Source: Candidatus Saccharicenans sp.
GTDB taxonomy: Bacteria; Acidobacteriota; Aminicenantia; Aminicenantales; Saccharicenantaceae
Assembly: GCA_030017715.1 (NCBI GenBank)
Contig: JASEIU010000004.1
Coordinates: 1 to 64,000, forward strand
Direction: 5' to 3'
Length of the DNA stretch: 64,000 nt
The notes under the pieces were generated by a model. The model was not told the origin of the DNA, did no database searches, and saw nothing but the letters and a program-made list of their open reading frames with translations. A program made the translations under genes and the position numbers. Positions 60,550 to 64,000 of the stretch are shown here, piece after piece; within the stretch, counting starts at the first letter, position 1; every line of letters begins with the position of its first letter.

Positions 60550-60721
60550 CAAATTTCCTGTTCCCGCTGATAACCCGCATGCGGAGTATCTGCTGGAGAA
60601 AATTTAAAAGGCTTTATACCAGAATAGACAGCGTTCGTCAAACCGGAGGTGAACAGAATTGGGTTGAAGGCCGGGCTTAAATTGGAGTATGCTTGTTCCC
60701 GATATTTTTTTGGAGGTGGCC

Positions 60722-61975
60722 ATGATAAATAAATCATTAAGAGTTCTAACAGTTGCGGTCATAGCTTTCTGGCTGGTCTGGAGTCTGGCCTGCCGACAGC
60801 CGGAGCGGGAAACCGGCCAGGCCAAACCAGCCCCGGTCCAGATCGGAGAAAAAGAAATTCAGGCTAAAGACGAAGCTATTTACAAGACCAGAGACTACAA
60901 TGGCCAGAAAAGAGAATACCTGTCGCTGGACTTCAATCGCTTCGAGCGGCCGGCCTCTCTTGACGAGTTTCAGAAAATCTTCCACCAGCCGCCGATCAGA
61001 CAGTATAACACCGGCACCTGCTGGTCTTTCTCCACCACTTCTTTTCTGGAATCGGAATTAAAACGTCTGGGCCGGGGCGAGTTCAAACTGTCCGAGCTCT
61101 ATACCGTCTACTGGGAATATGTGGAAAAGGCTCGCCGATTCATCAGGGAAAAGGGAGATTCATTCCTGGGCGAGGGCTCCGAGCACAACGCCGTCTTCCT
61201 GCGAATGAAGCAATACGGTGTCGTTCCGGCCGGGGCTTACACCGGCCTGCTGCCCGGGAAAACCGAGCATGACCACTCGGCCCTGTTCAAGGAGCTGCGG
61301 GATTATCTCGATTTCTGCCGGAAGAACCAGTACTGGGATGAAGAGAAAGCCATAGCTTACGTTCGGCTCATTCTGAACAAGCATCTGGGTGAACCTCCGG
61401 CAGAGATTGAATACAACGGGCAGAAGATGACTCCGAAAGAATTCCTGGACAACGTGCTCCGGCTTCCCCTGGACGATTATGTCAGCTTCATGTCGTTTAA
61501 GTATGTTCCGTTTTACACCAGGGGCGAATACCGGGCCCCGGACAACTGGTGGCATTCCCGGGATTATTACAACGTTCCACTGGACGAATTTTACCGGGCT
61601 ATAGTCACAGCCCTGAAGAACGGTTATTCCGTGGCCCTCGGCGGCGATGTTTCTGAGCCGGGAATAAGCGGCGATGAGGGCCTGGCTGTTGTGCCGACCT
61701 TTGATATTCTGCCGGCCCTGATTGACCAGGACAGCCGGGAATTCCGTTTCTACAACCGAACTTCTGAGGATGACCATGCGATTCATTGCGTCGGTCTGAC
61801 AGAGAAGGGCGACCACACCTGGTTCTTGATTAAAGATTCCGGGGCCGGCGCGCACCGCGGCCCGTATAAAGGTTATATCCTCTACCGCGATGATTATGTA
61901 AAGCTCAAAATGCTGGTGTTTACCGTCCATAAGGAGGCGGTATCTGACCTGCTGGCCAGATTTGAGCCGAAGTAA
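60722..61975 (+). CDS. C1-family (papain / bleomycin-hydrolase-like) cysteine peptidase, lipoprotein
   Basis: 417 residues from ATG 60722 (GGAGGT upstream). Lipobox S21-L22-A23-C24 after a hydrophobic segment predicts a lipid-anchored protein. Active site: Q94 and C100 in RQYNTGTCWSFST; H352 in DDHAIHCVGL. The third residue, Asn in papain and bleomycin hydrolase (ENSWG), is Asp372 here (IKDSGAG). The long insertion between Cys and His is like the C1B bleomycin-hydrolase group, but that group is cytosolic, so an envelope-anchored version is notable. Peptide degradation at the cell surface or in the periplasm is likely. Confidence 0.84.
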   Translation: MINKSLRVLTVAVIAFWLVWSLACRQPERETGQAKPAPVQIGEKEIQAKDEAIYKTRDYNGQKREYLSLDFNRFERPASLDEFQKIFHQPPIRQYNTGTCWSFSTTSFLESELKRLGRGEFKLSELYTVYWEYVEKARRFIREKGDSFLGEGSEHNAVFLRMKQYGVVPAGAYTGLLPGKTEHDHSALFKELRDYLDFCRKNQYWDEEKAIAYVRLILNKHLGEPPAEIEYNGQKMTPKEFLDNVLRLPLDDYVSFMSFKYVPFYTRGEYRAPDNWWHSRDYYNVPLDEFYRAIVTALKNGYSVALGGDVSEPGISGDEGLAVVPTFDILPALIDQDSREFRFYNRTSEDDHAIHCVGLTEKGDHTWFLIKDSGAGAHRGPYKGYILYRDDYVKLKMLVFTVHKEAVSDLLARFEPK

Positions 61976-62220
61976 ACCTCACCGGCGGGACCTGAGCGGC
62001 CAGGCCGGGGTGAAAACAGGGCTGACCGCCTGAGTTATCCCGATTTAGCAGATCAGGGAACTGTCTGAAGACCGCCGCGGTTGCCGGGTTGGAATTCAGG
62101 CCGGAGGAGCCGGGTTTAGGGGAGAAAAATCGTTTTTTTGTTTTTATTAGTCCTGGAAAATAAGGATCTGGGCCATTGGCCCGGTACGGGCGGCGGCAGA
62201 ACATTGCTCACCGAAGCCGG
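61976..62220. other. Upstream region of rlmN
   Basis: No gene. A T-rich stretch near 62130-62150 may be part of a promoter; I cannot assign hexamers with confidence. Confidence 0.35.
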
Positions 62221-62255
62221 AGACGGCCTGGCCTTTTACCGCCGGCCGTCTTTTT
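62221..62255 (+). terminator. Rho-independent terminator or attenuator before rlmN
   Basis: AGACGGCC (62221-62228) pairs with GGCCGTCT (62244-62251) around a 15-base loop, followed by TTTT (five T in a row with the last stem base). It lies only 31 bases before the rlmN start, so transcripts from upstream would end here unless it is regulated. A TATAAT at 62260-62265 has no good -35. Confidence 0.65.
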
Positions 62256-62286
62256 AGTTTATAATCATGGCTGGAAGGTAAAACCA

Positions 62287-63315
62287 ATGAAACAGAAGCT
62301 CTGTCTGACTTCATTCAGCCTGGCTGAGCTGGAAGAATATTTCAAAAAGACCGGCGAGAGAGCCTACAGGGCCAGGCAGATTTTCCAGGGCATCTACCGG
62401 AGGGGTTTGACTGCTCTGGTTGCCTTTACCGACCTGCCTCTGGCCCTGAGAAACAGACTGGCCGGTGAGCTGACCATCAATCCTCTGGAGCTGGAGCAAG
62501 CCGCCAGTTCAGCCGACGGAACCGTTAAGTATCTGTTCCGGCTGCCGGACGGTTTCTTTGTGGAAACGGTGCTTATTCCGGCCGGGGACCGGAAGACGGC
62601 CTGCCTTTCCACCCAGGTCGGCTGCAAATTCCGCTGCGCTTTCTGCGCCAGCGGGCTTAACGGCTTCAAACGCAACCTGAGCGCCGGGGAAATAGTTGGC
62701 CAGGTGCTGGCCCTGAAATTCGGCTTCGGCCACAACCTGACCAATCTGGTTTTCATGGGCATGGGCGAGCCGCTGGATAATCTGGATAACGTGCTTAAAG
62801 CCATAATAATTCTCAACGAGGAGCGCGGCCTGAATTTCGGGTCCCGGAGGATTACCGTTTCCACGGCCGGAGTCATTCCCGGCCTCAAAAAGCTTCAAGA
62901 TTTCGAACACCAGATAAATCTTTCGCTTTCAATTCACAGTTCTTCCGACCGATTGAGAAGCCGGCTGATGCCCATCAACAGGAAATATCCGCTGCCGGAA
63001 CTGGTGGCCGCGGCTGAAGACTACCTTCGCTCCGGCGGAAGGCAATTGACCCTGGAATACATCCTGATCAAGGACCTTAACGACAACCTGTATGAGGCCG
63101 AAGGGCTGGCGGCCATTGCCCGCCGGCTGAGGGCCAAAGTTAACCTGATTGCCTACAGCCCGGTTCCGCAGCTCAATTACAGCCGGCCGGAAGCGGCCGA
63201 GGTGGCCAGGTTCCAGCGCTGGCTGGAAGAAAGAAAGGTTAAAGTGACAGTCAGGCAGTCCAAAGGCGTGGACATAGCCGCGGCCTGCGGCCAGCTGGCC
63301 GGTAAATTTCAGTAA
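62287..63315 (+). CDS. rlmN: 23S rRNA (adenine-2503-C2)/tRNA methyltransferase RlmN
   Basis: 342 residues from ATG 62287 (GGAAGGT upstream); an earlier ATG in frame at 62176 would add 37 unrelated residues. Radical-SAM cluster C113-x3-C117-x2-C120 (CKFRCAFC), FMGMGEPLDN, and the C-terminal substrate-binding Cys in GVDIAAACGQLAG near 335, all as in RlmN. The N-terminal helical domain (RAYRARQIFQGIYRRG) is also typical. It methylates C2 of A2503 in 23S rRNA and A37 of some tRNAs. The presence of both methyl-carrier cysteines makes RlmN firm; Cfr is less likely in this housekeeping context. Overlaps the next convergent gene by 7 bases. Confidence 0.95.
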   Translation: MKQKLCLTSFSLAELEEYFKKTGERAYRARQIFQGIYRRGLTALVAFTDLPLALRNRLAGELTINPLELEQAASSADGTVKYLFRLPDGFFVETVLIPAGDRKTACLSTQVGCKFRCAFCASGLNGFKRNLSAGEIVGQVLALKFGFGHNLTNLVFMGMGEPLDNLDNVLKAIIILNEERGLNFGSRRITVSTAGVIPGLKKLQDFEHQINLSLSIHSSSDRLRSRLMPINRKYPLPELVAAAEDYLRSGGRQLTLEYILIKDLNDNLYEAEGLAAIARRLRAKVNLIAYSPVPQLNYSRPEAAEVARFQRWLEERKVKVTVRQSKGVDIAAACGQLAGKFQ

Positions 63316-64000
63316 ACCGGCTTCCTGGCCTGAAGAACGGCCAGCGTTTCCAGGTGCGGGGTTCTCGGGAAAAAATCGAAACCGGTAATCTCGACGAGTT
63401 CATAGCCGGAGAGAAATTTCCTCAGGTCCCGGGCTAAGGTGGCCGGGTTGCAGGAAAGATAAAAAATCAGATTGGACGGATTGGCATTCAGGGCTTCTAC
63501 CAGCTCCTCGGCCATCCCCCGGCGCGGCGGGTCGATAACCATGGCTCCGGCTTTGAAGTCCAGGATGTCCTCAATCCAGTCTTCGCTCCGGCCCTCGGCC
63601 ACGGCCAGGTGTTGAATTCGATTGAGGCGCAGGTTTTTCTTCAGGAAGAAGATGTTGCCCGGGTCCGATTCTATGGCCAGAATTTCGGAGGCCGAGTCGG
63701 CCAGCAGCAGGCCGAAGGTCCCAAGTCCGGCATAGAGGTCGACCAGCTTGACCGGAGCCAGGGGCTGGAGTTTCCGCCGGATTCTATCGACAACTCTCTC
63801 CAGCATCGGCGGATTGACCTGGAAAAAACTTCCGGCTCCATAGCGAAAGACGGTCTGGCCGATTTTTTCTTCGAGGTAGTCGCGCCCGTAAAGTTTGTGG
63901 AATTTCCTTCGCCGCCCTTCGGGCACCACCCCGACCGCTCCGACCAGGGGCAAATCGACGGTCAGGGCCGGCACCCAGATTTCGGCCGCTTTTTCCAGAC
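63309..64000 (-). CDS. RNA (uracil-C5)-methyltransferase, TrmA/RlmD family (5' part outside window)
   Basis: The frame stays open to the right edge (63975-64000 adds LEKAAEIW), so the N-terminus lies outside. The visible ~230 residues are the catalytic half: FRYGAGSFFQVNP, the SAM site LVDLYAGLGTFGLLLA, VIDPPRRGM, the nucleophile Cys in YLSCNPATLARDL, and FFPRTPHLETLAVL at the end. These match class I m5U methyltransferases (RlmD/RlmC/TrmA); which uridine is modified cannot be told without the N-terminal TRAM and iron-sulfur part. Convergent with rlmN, 7-base overlap. Confidence 0.9.
   Translation of the reverse strand, partial: LEKAAEIWVPALTVDLPLVGAVGVVPEGRRRKFHKLYGRDYLEEKIGQTVFRYGAGSFFQVNPPMLERVVDRIRRKLQPLAPVKLVDLYAGLGTFGLLLADSASEILAIESDPGNIFFLKKNLRLNRIQHLAVAEGRSEDWIEDILDFKAGAMVIDPPRRGMAEELVEALNANPSNLIFYLSCNPATLARDLRKFLSGYELVEITGFDFFPRTPHLETLAVLQARKPVY

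Noticed and set aside
1-64000. CRISPR arrays, prophage genes or toxin-antitoxin pairs
   Set aside because: No regularly spaced repeats, phage structural genes or paired small ORFs were seen. The Cas4-like nuclease alone is not evidence of CRISPR, and the XRE-IrrE gene has no partner.

Overview
The window is 64 kb of bacterial chromosome. No rRNA, tRNA or other taxonomic marker is present. Sec and lipoprotein signals, an exosortase with a PEP-CTERM-type substrate, Wzx/Wzy-type polysaccharide genes, a secreted S9 peptidase and a lipoprotein cysteine peptidase point to a diderm (Gram-negative-type) bacterium. The mixture resembles uncultured Acidobacteriota/Aminicenantes-type lineages. That assignment is inference only.

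Positions 1-33400 form a surface-polysaccharide/exosortase region, AT-rich at the left end and gradually more GC-rich. It contains an asparagine-synthetase-like protein, a flippase / glycosyltransferase / O-antigen-ligase operon, two secreted PKD plus beta-helix proteins sharing a perfect 1151-bp duplicated segment, an oxidoreductase / glycosyltransferase / epimerase set, and a tight minus-strand operon (20800 to 14312: deacetylase-DUF354 fusion, UDP-GlcNAc 2-epimerase, alpha/alpha-toroid enzyme, deacetylase, FemAB-like transferase). A cluster of further FemAB-like transferases follows, one of them broken beside a frameshifted toroid gene. Then come an HGSNAT-like membrane acyltransferase, an exosortase (Cys190/Arg235/His257) and a 72-residue PEP-CTERM protein that is mostly signal peptide plus sorting tail. 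Divergent from these runs a hexapeptide acyltransferase / acyl carrier protein / AMP-ligase / NAD-synthetase-like module. Polymer synthesis, decoration, export, and anchoring or processing of a surface protein are thus encoded together.

Positions 33400-37500 are a boundary: a long gap, an XRE regulator with a degenerate ImmA/IrrE domain, and a small membrane-protein gene split by a 1.35-kb insertion sequence whose transposase has two frameshifts.

Positions 37500-64000 are GC-rich and mainly housekeeping or cell-envelope genes with little operon structure: S9 peptidase, PD-(D/E)XK nuclease, HAD phosphatases, a PIF1-WYL helicase fusion, a membrane-anchored TIM-barrel/FGE-domain protein, a thioredoxin-reductase-like flavoprotein without the usual NADPH motif, LD-carboxypeptidase, a sigma-70 factor, endonuclease V, a phosphofructokinase with PPi-type residues, an EamA transporter, a bleomycin-hydrolase-like lipoprotein, RlmN, and an RNA m5U methyltransferase cut by the window edge. 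A consensus promoter at 54869-54898 drives no gene but starts exactly at a stable hairpin, a candidate small RNA.
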